This document shows, in pieces, positions 24,252 through 32,894 of a stretch of 64,000 bases of DNA. The stretch comes from Microbacterium proteolyticum (lineage in GTDB: Bacteria > Actinomycetota > Actinomycetes > Actinomycetales > Microbacteriaceae), in NCBI RefSeq assembly GCF_014192415.1, contig NZ_JACHXY010000002.1, positions 310,001 through 374,000 on the forward strand, in the 5' to 3' direction. A program made the position numbers and the translations under genes. The notes under the pieces were generated by a model. It saw only the letters and a program-made list of their open reading frames with translations, had not been told where the DNA came from and searched no databases. The number at the start of each line of letters is the position of its first letter. Positions within the stretch are counted from its first letter, which is position 1.

Positions 24252-25172
24252 GTGATCATCGCCGTCTTCCCGGGACAGGGTTCGCAGACCCCCGGATTCC
24301 TCACCCCGTGGCTCGAACTCGACGGAGTGCGTGAGCGCCTCGAGGCATTCTCCGAGCAGTCGGGCGTCGACCTGATCGCCGCCGGCACCGAGTGGGACGC
24401 CGATCAGATCCGCGACACGGCCGTCGCGCAGCCGCTCATCGTGGCGGCGAGCCTCGTGTCGTCGGCCGCCCTGAACGATCGCGCCGGCGTACCGGTCGCC
24501 GGTGTCGCGGGTCACTCGGTCGGTGAGATCGCCGCGCTGGCGGCATCCGGTGTTCTCCGCGATGACGATGCGTTGCGCCTCGTGGGTCTGCGTGGTCGCG
24601 CCATGGCCGACGCCGCCGCAGCGGTCGAGACCGGCATGAGCGCCGTCGTCGGTGGAGATGAGACCGCCGTGCTCGAGCGGCTCGAGAGCCTCGGCCTCAC
24701 CCCCGCCAATTACAACGGCGGCGGCCAGATCGTCGCGGCGGGTGAGAAACCCGCCCTCGCTGAGCTCGCGGCCGAAGCTCCGCGTGGGGCGCGCGTCATC
24801 CCGCTGCAGGTGGCCGGCGCCTTCCACACCCGCTTCATGGAATCCGCGGTCGAGGCGCTGCGCACCGCGGCCGCCGACGTCGCGGTATCCGACCCGGCGA
24901 CGACGCTGTGGACGAACTCCGACGGTTCCGTCGTCGACGACGGCCGCCGCGCTCTCGACCTCGTGGTCGCCCAGGTCGCCTCGCCCGTGCGCTGGGACCG
25001 CTGCATGGCATCGTTCGCCGAGCACGGCGTGACCGGCATCATCGAACTCTCCCCCGCGGGCGCACTGACCGGGCTCGCCAAGCGCGCCCTGCGCGGCACA
25101 CCCACCGTGGCGGTCAAGACCCCCGACGACCTCGACGCGGCCGTCTCACTCTTGAAAGAAGACCAGGCATGA
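24252..25172 (+). CDS. fabD: Malonyl-CoA:ACP transacylase
   Basis: 306 aa. Transfers malonate from CoA to ACP for fatty acid elongation. Motifs: N-terminal VFPGQGSQTPGFL, nucleophile serine in GVAGHSVGEIAALAASG, and catalytic His in QVAGAFHTRFME. GTG start at 24252 follows CAGGATGGA. First gene of the fab cluster; its stop overlaps the fabH ATG by 4 bp. The 82-bp gap after fasR is the obvious place for the cluster promoter and FasR site. Confidence 0.96.
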   Translation: MIIAVFPGQGSQTPGFLTPWLELDGVRERLEAFSEQSGVDLIAAGTEWDADQIRDTAVAQPLIVAASLVSSAALNDRAGVPVAGVAGHSVGEIAALAASGVLRDDDALRLVGLRGRAMADAAAAVETGMSAVVGGDETAVLERLESLGLTPANYNGGGQIVAAGEKPALAELAAEAPRGARVIPLQVAGAFHTRFMESAVEALRTAAADVAVSDPATTLWTNSDGSVVDDGRRALDLVVAQVASPVRWDRCMASFAEHGVTGIIELSPAGALTGLAKRALRGTPTVAVKTPDDLDAAVSLLKEDQA

Positions 25173-26173
25173 GCACCCCCACCCTCCGTCAGCTGCAGGG
25201 CGCCGCCCACACGCGCATCTACGCGTACGGCGCCGCTCGAGGTGAGAACTTCATCCCCAACGACGACCTCGTCGGCCCCATCGACTCCAGTGACGAGTGG
25301 ATCCGCCAGCGCACCGGCATCGTCACCCGCGTGCGGGCCAACAAAGAGACGGATGCCATCGACCTGGCCACCGCGGCCGCTCGCGAGGCCGTCGAGAAGT
25401 CGGGTGTCGCACCCGCCGACATCGACGCGGTGATCGTGGCGACCATCAGCAACCCCAAGCAGACGCCGTCGGCTTCGGCCATCGTCGCCGACCGCATCGG
25501 CGCGAACCCCGCAGCCGCCTACGACGTCAACGCCGCCTGCGCCGGCTTCGCCTACGGCGTCGGCCAGGCCGATGCTCTGGTGCGCGCGGGCCTGGCGACG
25601 CACGTCGTGGTGGTGGGCGCCGAGAAGCTCAGCGACATCGTCGATCCCACCGATCGCAGCATCTCGTTCCTGCTCGGCGACGGCGCGGGCGCCGTCGTCG
25701 TCGGTCCGAGCGATACCCCCGGCATCGGCCCCACCGTGTGGGGATCCGACGGATCGAAGTCGGAGGCCGTGGGCATGAACGCCACTCTCACCGACTTCCG
25801 CGACGGCAACGCCGCGTGGCCCACCCTGCGCCAGGAGGGGCCCACCGTGTTCCGCTGGGCCGTGTGGGAGATGGTCAAGGTCGCCCGTCAGGCGATCGAG
25901 GCCGCGGGCATCGAGCCCGCCGACCTCGCCGCCTTCGTGCCGCACCAGGCGAACATGCGCATCATCGACGAGTTCGCCAAGCAGCTCGGACTGCCCGAGA
26001 CCGTCGTCATCGGCCGCGACATCGAGACCACGGGCAACACCTCGGCGGCATCCATCCCGCTCGCGACCCACCGCCTGCTGGAGGAGCACCCCGAGCTCAG
26101 CGGCGGACTCGCGCTGCAGATCGGCTTCGGCGCCGGACTCGTGTTCGGCGCGCAGGTCGTCGTCCTCCCCTGA
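25169..26173 (+). CDS. fabH: Beta-ketoacyl-ACP synthase III
   Basis: 334 aa. Starts fatty acid chains by condensing acyl-CoA with malonyl-ACP. The active-site Cys is in YDVNAACAGFAYGV, His in AFVPHQANMRI and Asn in IETTGNTSAASIPLA, giving the Cys-His-Asn triad; substrate-loop residues include SDEWIRQRTGI. In actinobacteria FabH commonly uses branched primers, consistent with branched membrane lipids (family knowledge). ATGA overlap with fabD indicates coupled translation. Confidence 0.96.
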   Translation: MSTPTLRQLQGAAHTRIYAYGAARGENFIPNDDLVGPIDSSDEWIRQRTGIVTRVRANKETDAIDLATAAAREAVEKSGVAPADIDAVIVATISNPKQTPSASAIVADRIGANPAAAYDVNAACAGFAYGVGQADALVRAGLATHVVVVGAEKLSDIVDPTDRSISFLLGDGAGAVVVGPSDTPGIGPTVWGSDGSKSEAVGMNATLTDFRDGNAAWPTLRQEGPTVFRWAVWEMVKVARQAIEAAGIEPADLAAFVPHQANMRIIDEFAKQLGLPETVVIGRDIETTGNTSAASIPLATHRLLEEHPELSGGLALQIGFGAGLVFGAQVVVLP

Positions 26174-26242
26174 CGCACGGTCGTCGAACCCTAAACTGAT
26201 CCAGGCTCGTTCGGGCCCACCCCAAGAAAAACAGGAGACATC

Positions 26243-26491
26243 ATGGCATTCACCAACGACGAGGTTCTCGCCGGCCTTGCCGAGCTCATCACCGACGAGA
26301 CCGGCATCTCGGCCGACGAGGTCGCCATGGAGAAGTCGTTCACCGACGACCTCGACATCGACTCGATCTCGATGATGACGATCGTCGTCAACGCCGAGGA
26401 GAAGTTCGGCGTCACCATCCCCGACGACGAGGTCAAGAACCTCAAGACCGTCGGCGACGCCGTGACCTTCATCACGTCGAACCAGTCCTGA
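26243..26491 (+). CDS. acpP: Acyl carrier protein
   Basis: 82-aa acidic four-helix carrier. The phosphopantetheine attachment Ser is in DDLDIDSISMMTIV, with Ile in place of the usual Leu after Ser. Preceded by AACAGGAGA at a good distance from the ATG. It carries growing acyl chains for the flanking FabH and FabF enzymes. Confidence 0.95.
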   Translation: MAFTNDEVLAGLAELITDETGISADEVAMEKSFTDDLDIDSISMMTIVVNAEEKFGVTIPDDEVKNLKTVGDAVTFITSNQS

Positions 26492-26559
26492 CACCTCCCG
26501 GTGGGGGCTCCGGCCCCCACCGGTCACGACCCGTCGGCCGCACCAAGGATTCTTCGCTC

Positions 26560-27798
26560 ATGAGCACACCCCGCATCGTCGTCACCGGTATCGGTGCCAC
26601 CTCGCCCATCGGCGGCACCGCCCCCGAGAGCTGGTCGGCGCTGCTCGCCGGCACCTCCGGCGCGCGCACCCTCGAGCACGAGTGGGTCGAGAAGTACAAC
26701 CTGCCCGTCACCTTCGCCGCCGAGGCCCTCGTGCGGCCGGAGACGGTCCTCGACCGTCCGGTCGCCAAGCGTCTCGACCCCTCGTCGCAGCTGGCGATGG
26801 TCGCGGCCAAGGAGGCCTGGGAAGACGCCGGCGCCCCCGACATCGACCCCGACCGCCTGGGCGTCGACTTCGCCACCGGCATCGGAGGCGTCTGGACGCT
26901 GCTCGACGCCTGGGACACCCTGCGCGAGAAGGGTCCGCGCCGCGTCATGCCGATGACGGTGCCGATGCTCATGCCCAACGCCGCGGCGGGCAACCTGTCG
27001 CTGCACTTCAACGCCCGTGCGTTCGCCCGCACGGTGGCCTCGGCCTGCGCGTCGAGCACCGAGTCGATCGTCAACGCCGTGCAGCACATCCGTGACGGCC
27101 TGGCGGACGTCGTGATCGCCGGTGGCACCGAGTCGGCGATCCACCCGATCACCATCGCGTCGTTCTCGTCCATGCAGGCGCTGTCGAAGCGCAACGATTC
27201 GCCGGAGACGGCCTCGCGTCCGGCGAGCATCGACCGCGACGGTTTCGTCATGGGCGAGGGTGCGGGCGTACTGATCCTCGAGACCGAGGAGCACGCAAAG
27301 GCGCGCGGTGCCAAGATCTACGCGTCGATCGTGGGCGGCGGCGTCACCGCCGACTCGTACCACATCACCGCCAACGACCCCGAGGGTACGGGTGCGGCCC
27401 GCGCCGTGCGCCTGGCGCTCGAGATGGCCGGGGCATCAGCTGACGACGTCACGCACATCAACGCGCACGCCACCTCGACCCCCGTCGGCGACCCGAACGA
27501 ATACCGGGCGCTTCACACGGTGTTCGGTGACCGGATCGACGAGATCCCCGTGTCCGCCACGAAGGCTTCGACCGGGCACCTGCTCGGCGGCACCGGTGCA
27601 CTGGAAGCGATCTTCACCGTGCTGGCGCTGCAGCATCGCGTCGCCCCGCCCACGATCAACCTCACCGAGCAAGACCCCGAGGTCCCGTTCGCGCTCTCGG
27701 GTTCGCCCGTCGAGCTCGGCGCCGGTGACCAGCTCGGCATCAGCAACTCGTTCGGCTTCGGCGGACACAACGCTGTCGTCGCGATCGCCTCGGTCTGA
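26560..27798 (+). CDS. fabF: Beta-ketoacyl-ACP synthase II
   Basis: 412 aa. Elongating condensing enzyme with Cys in ARTVASACASSTESIV and catalytic His in INAHATSTPVGD and STGHLLGGTGALEA; the C-terminal NSFGFGGHNAVVAI motif is intact. The start ATG at 26560 is preceded by AAGGATTCTTCGCTC. Last gene of the cluster, followed by an inverted repeat and a strong two-stem hairpin. Confidence 0.96.
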   Translation: MSTPRIVVTGIGATSPIGGTAPESWSALLAGTSGARTLEHEWVEKYNLPVTFAAEALVRPETVLDRPVAKRLDPSSQLAMVAAKEAWEDAGAPDIDPDRLGVDFATGIGGVWTLLDAWDTLREKGPRRVMPMTVPMLMPNAAAGNLSLHFNARAFARTVASACASSTESIVNAVQHIRDGLADVVIAGGTESAIHPITIASFSSMQALSKRNDSPETASRPASIDRDGFVMGEGAGVLILETEEHAKARGAKIYASIVGGGVTADSYHITANDPEGTGAARAVRLALEMAGASADDVTHINAHATSTPVGDPNEYRALHTVFGDRIDEIPVSATKASTGHLLGGTGALEAIFTVLALQHRVAPPTINLTEQDPEVPFALSGSPVELGAGDQLGISNSFGFGGHNAVVAIASV

Positions 27799-27822
27799 CG
27801 CCGTCGGCGCGCTTTCGCGCTC

Positions 27823-27881
27823 TCGAGTGTCCACGACACCCGGATGAGTTTCCGCAGACTCCGGGTTTCGTGGGCACTCGA
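27823..27881. repeat. 21-bp inverted repeat downstream of fabF
   Basis: Left arm 27823-27843 and right arm 27861-27881 pair at 19 of 21 positions around a 17-base loop. It may be a first terminator for the fab operon or a small palindromic repeat. Confidence 0.5.
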
Positions 27882-27933
27882 CGGCCGGGCGTGCGCCCAC
27901 CGGCGGCGGCCCGCATCGCGGTGGGCGAAAGAG

Positions 27934-27982
27934 AACGCCCCCTGGCTTTCCCCGACGGAGATCGGGGATGCCAGGGGGCGTT
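27934..27982. terminator. Two-stem terminator between fabF and the DUF3145 gene
   Basis: Outer stem AACGCCCCCTGG / CCAGGGGGCGTT (12 bp, perfect) enclosing an inner stem CCCCGA / TCGGGG. It lies between two convergent genes and can serve both. Confidence 0.7.
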
Positions 27983-28076
27983 CGTCGTGCCGGGCCGGGG
28001 ATACGCGTTCTCGGTGCCAGGTGTGTTCACCGGCCTCCGGTAGTGGCGCCTCCCCGCCGACGTCCTGTGTCGGCGC

Positions 28077-28580
28077 TCAGCCGACCTTGTGGAGCCAGAC
28101 GATCTGCTGATCGTCCCCCGCGTGACGGAAGGGCTCGAGCTCTTCGTCCCACGCGGAACCGAGGGCGATGTCGAGCTCGCGCTGCAGCTCGAACAGGTCG
28201 CCGGCGGCGACCTCCATCGCGTAGCGCACGCGATCCTCGCCGATGACGACGTTGCCCGCCGCGTCGGTCTGGGCGTAGTGGATGCCGAGACCGGGCGTGT
28301 GCATCCAGCGTCCGCCGTCGCTTCGGGGCGTGGGATCCTCGCTCACTTCGAAGCGCAGGTGCTCCCAGCCGCGAATGGCGCTCGCGAGCGCGGCTCCGGA
28401 CCCCACCGGGCCCTCCCAGTAGAACTCCGCGCGGCGGCTGCCCACGAGCACGGGCTGATCGGCCCAGTCGAAGTTGACGGCGCGGCCGAGAGCGCGTCCT
28501 ACCGCCCACTCGAGGTGGGGGCACAACGCGCGGGGCGCGGAGTGGATCAGGATCACTCCGCGCGAAGACGTGATCGCCAT
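28077..28580 (-). CDS. DUF3145 domain protein
   Basis: 167 aa. A conserved actinobacterial protein found beside the fab cluster in many genomes. Recognisable stretches: TSSRGVILIHSAPRALCPHL, FYWEGPVGSGAALASAIRGW and YAMEVAAGDLFELQRELD. No signal peptide or catalytic motif. ATG 28580 is preceded by GAAGGAGAGACC. Function is not established; linkage to fatty acid synthesis is by neighbourhood only. Confidence 0.85.
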   Translation of the reverse strand: MAITSSRGVILIHSAPRALCPHLEWAVGRALGRAVNFDWADQPVLVGSRRAEFYWEGPVGSGAALASAIRGWEHLRFEVSEDPTPRSDGGRWMHTPGLGIHYAQTDAAGNVVIGEDRVRYAMEVAAGDLFELQRELDIALGSAWDEELEPFRHAGDDQQIVWLHKVG

Positions 28581-28697
28581 GGTCTCTCCTTCGTCAGGTA
28601 CGTCTTCCCCTACGACCTGGGACGGAGTGTGGCGAGTGTTCGGTTGTCCGGCCATTATCGCCCGCGCATAACGAAATCACAACACTGTGATTCCGGT

Positions 28698-29618
28698 TCA
28701 GGCGAACCAGAGGGCCCAGTACAGGGCGAAGTTGCGATTGCCGTACGCCGAGCAGTCGTCTCCGGTCCCCCATCGTGCGGCGAGCGCCGCCGGGTTCGGC
28801 TGATAGGGCGTGTAGTTGTACAGCGCGGCCGTCGCTTCGTTGGTGATCGTCACGTCGGTTCCGCCGCATGCCGGGTCGGGCGAGTAGGCGATGTAGTGCG
28901 TGCCCGGTTGACGCATGAAGTCGGAGGCGCTGTACGACTTCAGGTCGGTCGCACCCTGGGCGACCTGATCGGCGAAGCCTGCGGCGCCGGGGTCGCACGC
29001 CGCGTCGTCGGGGCAGCGTGCGCCCATTGCCGCGCCGAGCTGTCGTTGCGTGGGGGCGCGCGCGGTGCGTCCCGAGACGAGGCTCTGCTCTTTCTGCAGG
29101 GTGACCAGCAGCACTTTCGCCGAGATGCCGCACGCGCGCTGGACGCGGTCGATGACCTCGGCCGCGCTGAGATCGCCGCCCTCGAAGCCTTCGCAGACGG
29201 TCTCGCCCGTCGAGCTCGAGACCACCGGGTCGCGGTCCTGCACCGGCATCCGCAAGCGCGCGAGACACGAGTCGGTCGCGCACCGGCCGACCTGTTCGTC
29301 GAGGAAGCGCTGGATCTCGTCGGCGCTCAAGGCGTCGCCGTCGTAGAAGTCGTCGTCGCCGATGAGCGTTCCCGGGTCGAAGCCGGTGAGGTCGACGGCG
29401 TCGCGCCGCGCCTCGGTGTTCCAGGCCGCGTTCCACGCGGACGTCAGGGATACCAGGGGCACGACGGCGAGGACGACGAGGGTGATCAGCCCGGCGGCGA
29501 CCAGCCCGAAGACGATGCGCCGGCGACGGAGCACACGCGCGCGAGTCGTGCGGCGGGGCCGCGTGCGTGTTCTCGCCACCCTCCGATCGTGCCGTACCGC
29601 GCTGACCGCGCGCTGCAC
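28698..29618 (-). CDS. Membrane-anchored cell-wall-type protein (actinobacterial 'hemagglutinin' family)
   Basis: 306 aa: basic cytoplasmic N-terminus, one transmembrane helix (about residues 33-58), then an exported domain. Conserved blocks are SADEIQRFLDEQVGRC, VCEGFEGGDLSAAEVIDRV, LLVTLQKEQSLV, an IAYSPDPACGGTDVTI block and ATAALYNYTPYQPNPAAL, with paired cysteines. Homologues are common cell-surface proteins in Microbacteriaceae and are labelled hemagglutinin or attached to wall-hydrolase domains; no catalytic activity can be assigned. The GTG at 29618 lacks a clear ribosome binding site; internal starts are possible. Confidence 0.7.
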   Translation of the reverse strand: MQRAVSAVRHDRRVARTRTRPRRTTRARVLRRRRIVFGLVAAGLITLVVLAVVPLVSLTSAWNAAWNTEARRDAVDLTGFDPGTLIGDDDFYDGDALSADEIQRFLDEQVGRCATDSCLARLRMPVQDRDPVVSSSTGETVCEGFEGGDLSAAEVIDRVQRACGISAKVLLVTLQKEQSLVSGRTARAPTQRQLGAAMGARCPDDAACDPGAAGFADQVAQGATDLKSYSASDFMRQPGTHYIAYSPDPACGGTDVTITNEATAALYNYTPYQPNPAALAARWGTGDDCSAYGNRNFALYWALWFA

Positions 29619-29698
29619 ATCTGACGATGTGGCGCGTCGGCCAGCGCGGTCACGGCTTGCACGGGACTACGGGTTCGCTGCTCGCGTGAGCGGCGCGG

Positions 29699-30268
29699 TC
29701 AGCTGCCGGGCTGGGCGGGCGGGGTCGGAGCGGTGCCGTCGGCGGGCGGTGTGGGCGCAGTGCCGTCGGCCGGGGGCGTGGGCTTCTCCCCCTCTGCCGG
29801 AGGCGTGGGCGCGGTGCCATCCGCGGGGGGTGTGGGCGCCGTGCCGTCGGCGGGCGGGGTGGGCTTGTCGCCCTCGGCCTTCGGGCCGTGTCCGGGGCCG
29901 GCGGGGCCTTCACCGGGTCCGCACTCGCCCGGACCGGAGCCCTCCCCGGGCGCGGGCGGAATGGGCGCGGTGCCGTCCGCGGGGGGTGTGGGCGCGGTGC
30001 CGTCCGCCGGGGTACCGGTGGGAGCGGCGCTGGGTGTGGTGCTCGAGCCGGGGCCGGTCGAGCCGCCGTCGGCGCTGGGCGCCGAGGTGGCCGCGGCCGT
30101 CGACGAGCCGCCGTTGGTCTGCGCGGCGAGCGCGGCGCTTCCGCCGGTCAGGCCTACGGCCACGATGACGGCTCCCGCGATGAGTGCGGGTCGACGCCAT
30201 GAGCGGCGGCGGGGTTCGGTGGTGTCATCCAGTCGCGGCAGCGGCGTGGTGGGGTTGTCGTCGTTCAT
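29699..30268 (-). CDS. Pro-rich repeat membrane protein
   Basis: 189 aa. A cytoplasmic N-terminus (MNDDNPTTPLPRLDDTTEPR), a single transmembrane helix (PALIAGAVIVAVGLTGGSAA) and a long extracellular low-complexity tail. The tail is built from repeats of about 9 residues, GTAPTPPAD, in several near-identical 27-bp DNA units. ATG 30268 has GAGAGGA six bases upstream. It is divergent from the two-component system 145 bp away, which suggests it may be a target of that system. Probably a cell-wall spacer or surface protein (inference). Confidence 0.75.
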   Translation of the reverse strand: MNDDNPTTPLPRLDDTTEPRRRSWRRPALIAGAVIVAVGLTGGSAALAAQTNGGSSTAAATSAPSADGGSTGPGSSTTPSAAPTGTPADGTAPTPPADGTAPIPPAPGEGSGPGECGPGEGPAGPGHGPKAEGDKPTPPADGTAPTPPADGTAPTPPAEGEKPTPPADGTAPTPPADGTAPTPPAQPGS

Positions 30269-30412
30269 GATCTTCCTCTCGCCGGTGGCGTTCACCGGCT
30301 CTGAGACCAGACTTCGAGCCGGGACTGAAGCGAACCTGAAGCTCCGGGGCGAGCGGTGACCGCATACGCAAGCCATAACCGTCGTACAGCGGAGGCATCT
30401 ATCGTCGGCCGA

Positions 30413-31087
30413 ATGTCCGCTGCCGCCCGTGTGCTCGTCGTCGACGACGACGAGACCATCCGCCTGGCCGTCGCGACGGCGCTGCGCGCCGAGGGTTTCG
30501 TCACCGATGTCGCCGCCGACGGCGTGGACCTGGCCGAACGACTGAGCGCGTTCCGCCCCGATCTCGTGGTGCTGGACTGGATGATGCCCGGGCCGAGTGG
30601 CATCCGGTTGCTGCCCGTCGTGCGCGCGGCGGGCGACACCGCGGTGATCATGCTCACCGCCCGCGACGAGGTCGACGACCGGTTGCGCGGCTTCGCCGAG
30701 GGCGCCGACGACTATGTGCTGAAGCCGTTCACGATGGCGGAGCTGGTGGCACGCGCGGGCGCGGTGCTCCGACGGCGTGGACGCCTGCCCCAGACGATCT
30801 CGGTGGGCGACCTCGTCGTCGATCCGGATGCCACGACGGCGCATCGCGCGGGAGCGGTGCTGGATCTGACGGCCACCGAGTTCCGCTTGCTGCACCTGTT
30901 GGCAGAGGGGCGCGGACGGACGTTGTCGAAGGCGCAGATCCTCACGCAGGTGTGGGGGTACGACGATTACGACCCCAACCTCGTCGAGGTGCACCTCAGC
31001 GCCCTGCGGCGCAAGATGGAGCAGCATGGGCCACGTCTCATCCACACCGTGCGCGGTCTGGGCTACCGCTTGAGCGCAGCAGCGTGA
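30413..31087 (+). CDS. OmpR-family response regulator
   Basis: 224 aa. Receiver domain with acidic pocket (VLVVDDDE), phospho-acceptor Asp in DLVVLDWMMPGPSG, Thr/Lys switch residues (IMLTARDE, YVLKPF); then a C-terminal winged helix (LDLTATEFRLLHLLAEGRGR, VEVHLSALRRKM, HTVRGLGYRL). The start ATG 30413 is chosen because the receiver begins immediately after. GTGA overlap with the kinase gene shows a cognate pair. The signal is unknown. Confidence 0.93.
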   Translation: MSAAARVLVVDDDETIRLAVATALRAEGFVTDVAADGVDLAERLSAFRPDLVVLDWMMPGPSGIRLLPVVRAAGDTAVIMLTARDEVDDRLRGFAEGADDYVLKPFTMAELVARAGAVLRRRGRLPQTISVGDLVVDPDATTAHRAGAVLDLTATEFRLLHLLAEGRGRTLSKAQILTQVWGYDDYDPNLVEVHLSALRRKMEQHGPRLIHTVRGLGYRLSAAA

Positions 31088-32502
31088 GCGCCCTCCCTCC
31101 CCTGCGCTCGGGGTCGTTGCGGCGTCGGACGATCGTCGCGGTGCTCGCGCTCGTCGCGCTGCTGTTGGTGGTGCTCGCCGTCGTCGTCGATATCGCGCTC
31201 GGCGCGCGCCTGCGCGGACAGATCGAGGAGCGCCTGCGCGACCGGGCCGCCGCGGCCGCGTCGCTCGTCGGCACGGTCGACGATGCCGACCTCGCGGAAC
31301 GGTTGTCGTACCAGGGCCTCGCCGTTCGGATCGACGGGGCGGGTGGCGACTCCGTCGTCGCAGGTCCCAGCCCCGAGCAACTGCGCGACGGTCCCCCGGG
31401 GCCGGGCGGAGGGCCGGGTGCGGGCGATCGGTCGGTTCCGCAGCCCACGGCCTCCGGCAACGTCGCGGTCGTGGCGTCCGACGTGTCCGGCGACGACCAG
31501 CTCGTCACGTTGCGCTCGACCCTCAGCGACGGGTCCACGCTGACGCTGACGGCGTCGGCGGTCGGTGTGGGAGAAACGCTCGTGCAGGTGCGCTGGATCA
31601 TGGCGCTGGCATCCGCCGGCGTCCTCCTGCTGGCCGCCGGCGCGGTGACGGTCGTGGTGCGCCGGAGCCTCGGGCCGCTCGAGCAGGTGTCGCAGGTCGC
31701 GCGGGCCATCGGCGCGGGTGAGCGGGAGCGGCGGCTGCGGCCGACGCGGTCCGACACCGAGATCGGCCGGGTCGCCACGGCGCTCGACGACATGCTCGAC
31801 GACGTCGTGGGGGCGGAGAAGACGGCACGCGACGCCGAAGCGCGACTGCGCGCGTTCCTCTCCGACGCCGCGCACGAGTTGCGTACCCCGGTCGCCGGCA
31901 TCCGCGCCGCAGCCGACACCCTCGTACGCGCCGACCTCGACGGGCCCGAGCGCGATCAGCTCGCGGCTCACGTCGCCCGGGAGGCGACCCGTGCGTCGCG
32001 GCTCATCGACGATCTTCTGACGATGGCCCGCGTCGACCGCGGCCTCGAGCTGCACGTCGTCGACGCCGACCTGCGCGCGGTGGTCGAGGCAGAGGTGCGC
32101 CGCGTGCCGCTCGTGCACCCCTCGCTGCGAATCCGCGCGGAGACCCCGGATGCCGTCGTACCCGTGCGCATCGACGTCGACCGTATCGCTCAGGTGCTGT
32201 CGAACCTCGTCGAGAACGCCGCTCGAGCCACCGGTGGGCACGGATCGGTGCTCCTCACCGTCGACCGCCCTGGCGGAGAAGCACGCGTCACGGTCGACGA
32301 CGACGGACCCGGTGTCGCCGACGCCGATCGCGAGCGGATCTTCGAAAGGCTCGTGCGCCTCGACGAGGGACGGGTCTCCTCCGGCGGCGTGGGGCTCGGG
32401 CTTCCAATCGCGCGGGGCATCGCGCGCGCACACGGCGGCGACGTGCGATGCGCGCCCGGGCAAACCGGGGCGCGATTCGTCGTGACGGTGCCGCAGAGCT
32501 GA
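31084..32502 (+). CDS. Sensor histidine kinase
   Basis: 472 aa membrane kinase: first transmembrane helix about residues 15-38, a Pro/Gly-rich extracytoplasmic domain, second helix about 173-195, HAMP linker, H-box FLSDAAHELRTPVAGIRAAA, N-box LVENAARATGG, and G-boxes DDDGPGVADADRERIFERLV and GGVGLGLPIARGI. GTG start overlaps the regulator stop. The pair faces the Pro-rich repeat protein, so envelope stress is one possibility, but the sensing domain shows no known motif. Confidence 0.93.
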   Translation: MSALPPLRSGSLRRRTIVAVLALVALLLVVLAVVVDIALGARLRGQIEERLRDRAAAAASLVGTVDDADLAERLSYQGLAVRIDGAGGDSVVAGPSPEQLRDGPPGPGGGPGAGDRSVPQPTASGNVAVVASDVSGDDQLVTLRSTLSDGSTLTLTASAVGVGETLVQVRWIMALASAGVLLLAAGAVTVVVRRSLGPLEQVSQVARAIGAGERERRLRPTRSDTEIGRVATALDDMLDDVVGAEKTARDAEARLRAFLSDAAHELRTPVAGIRAAADTLVRADLDGPERDQLAAHVAREATRASRLIDDLLTMARVDRGLELHVVDADLRAVVEAEVRRVPLVHPSLRIRAETPDAVVPVRIDVDRIAQVLSNLVENAARATGGHGSVLLTVDRPGGEARVTVDDDGPGVADADRERIFERLVRLDEGRVSSGGVGLGLPIARGIARAHGGDVRCAPGQTGARFVVTVPQS

Positions 32503-32552
32503 GGCCACCGGCCCCTCGGCATCCGGACTGGTGTCCCGCGCCGTCGACGGGG

Positions 32553-32894
32553 TCAGGGTCGCGCGTAGCCTCCGACGGGCTGGCGCGGCGCCGCGGTGGC
32601 GGGAGCGATCCCGGCCGCCGTCAGGGTCAGGCCGTCGGCGCCGCTGGCGTCGTGCATCATCTGATCGACCAGGTTGCGGTCGATGGCGGGCTCGCGGCCG
32701 CCGTAGAACTGCATGACGAGGGCGTTCGAGGCGTGGATCCAGAGGCTGGCCTGGCGCACGCCCTCGTTGACGGGCAGCTGGAGCATGAAGCCCTCGTTGC
32801 GTCGGAGCTTGTTCATCACGACGATGCGGAGGTGAGCGAGGATGCGGTCGTCGATGTCGAACGATGCGCGATCTCGGTAGATGAGGCGTCCCAC
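32553..32894 (-). CDS. DUF7882-like small actinobacterial protein
   Basis: 113 aa. Pattern GRLIYRDRASFDIDDRILAH, then LRRNEGFMLQLPVNEG, ASLWIHASNALVMQFYGGRE and NRNLVDQMMHDASGADGL matches the small proteins often found in Microbacteriaceae and sometimes mislabelled ATP-dependent DNA ligase. No ligase motif is present. GTG 32894 has AAAGGA seven bases upstream; the longer frame is not supported. Function unknown. Confidence 0.75.
   Translation of the reverse strand: MGRLIYRDRASFDIDDRILAHLRIVVMNKLRRNEGFMLQLPVNEGVRQASLWIHASNALVMQFYGGREPAIDRNLVDQMMHDASGADGLTLTAAGIAPATAAPRQPVGGYARP

Noticed and set aside
29720..30010. Regular 27-bp repeats that might suggest a CRISPR-like array
   Set aside because: Repeats are directly adjacent, in frame and encode GTAPTPPAD units of a Pro-rich protein; no spacers and no cas genes.
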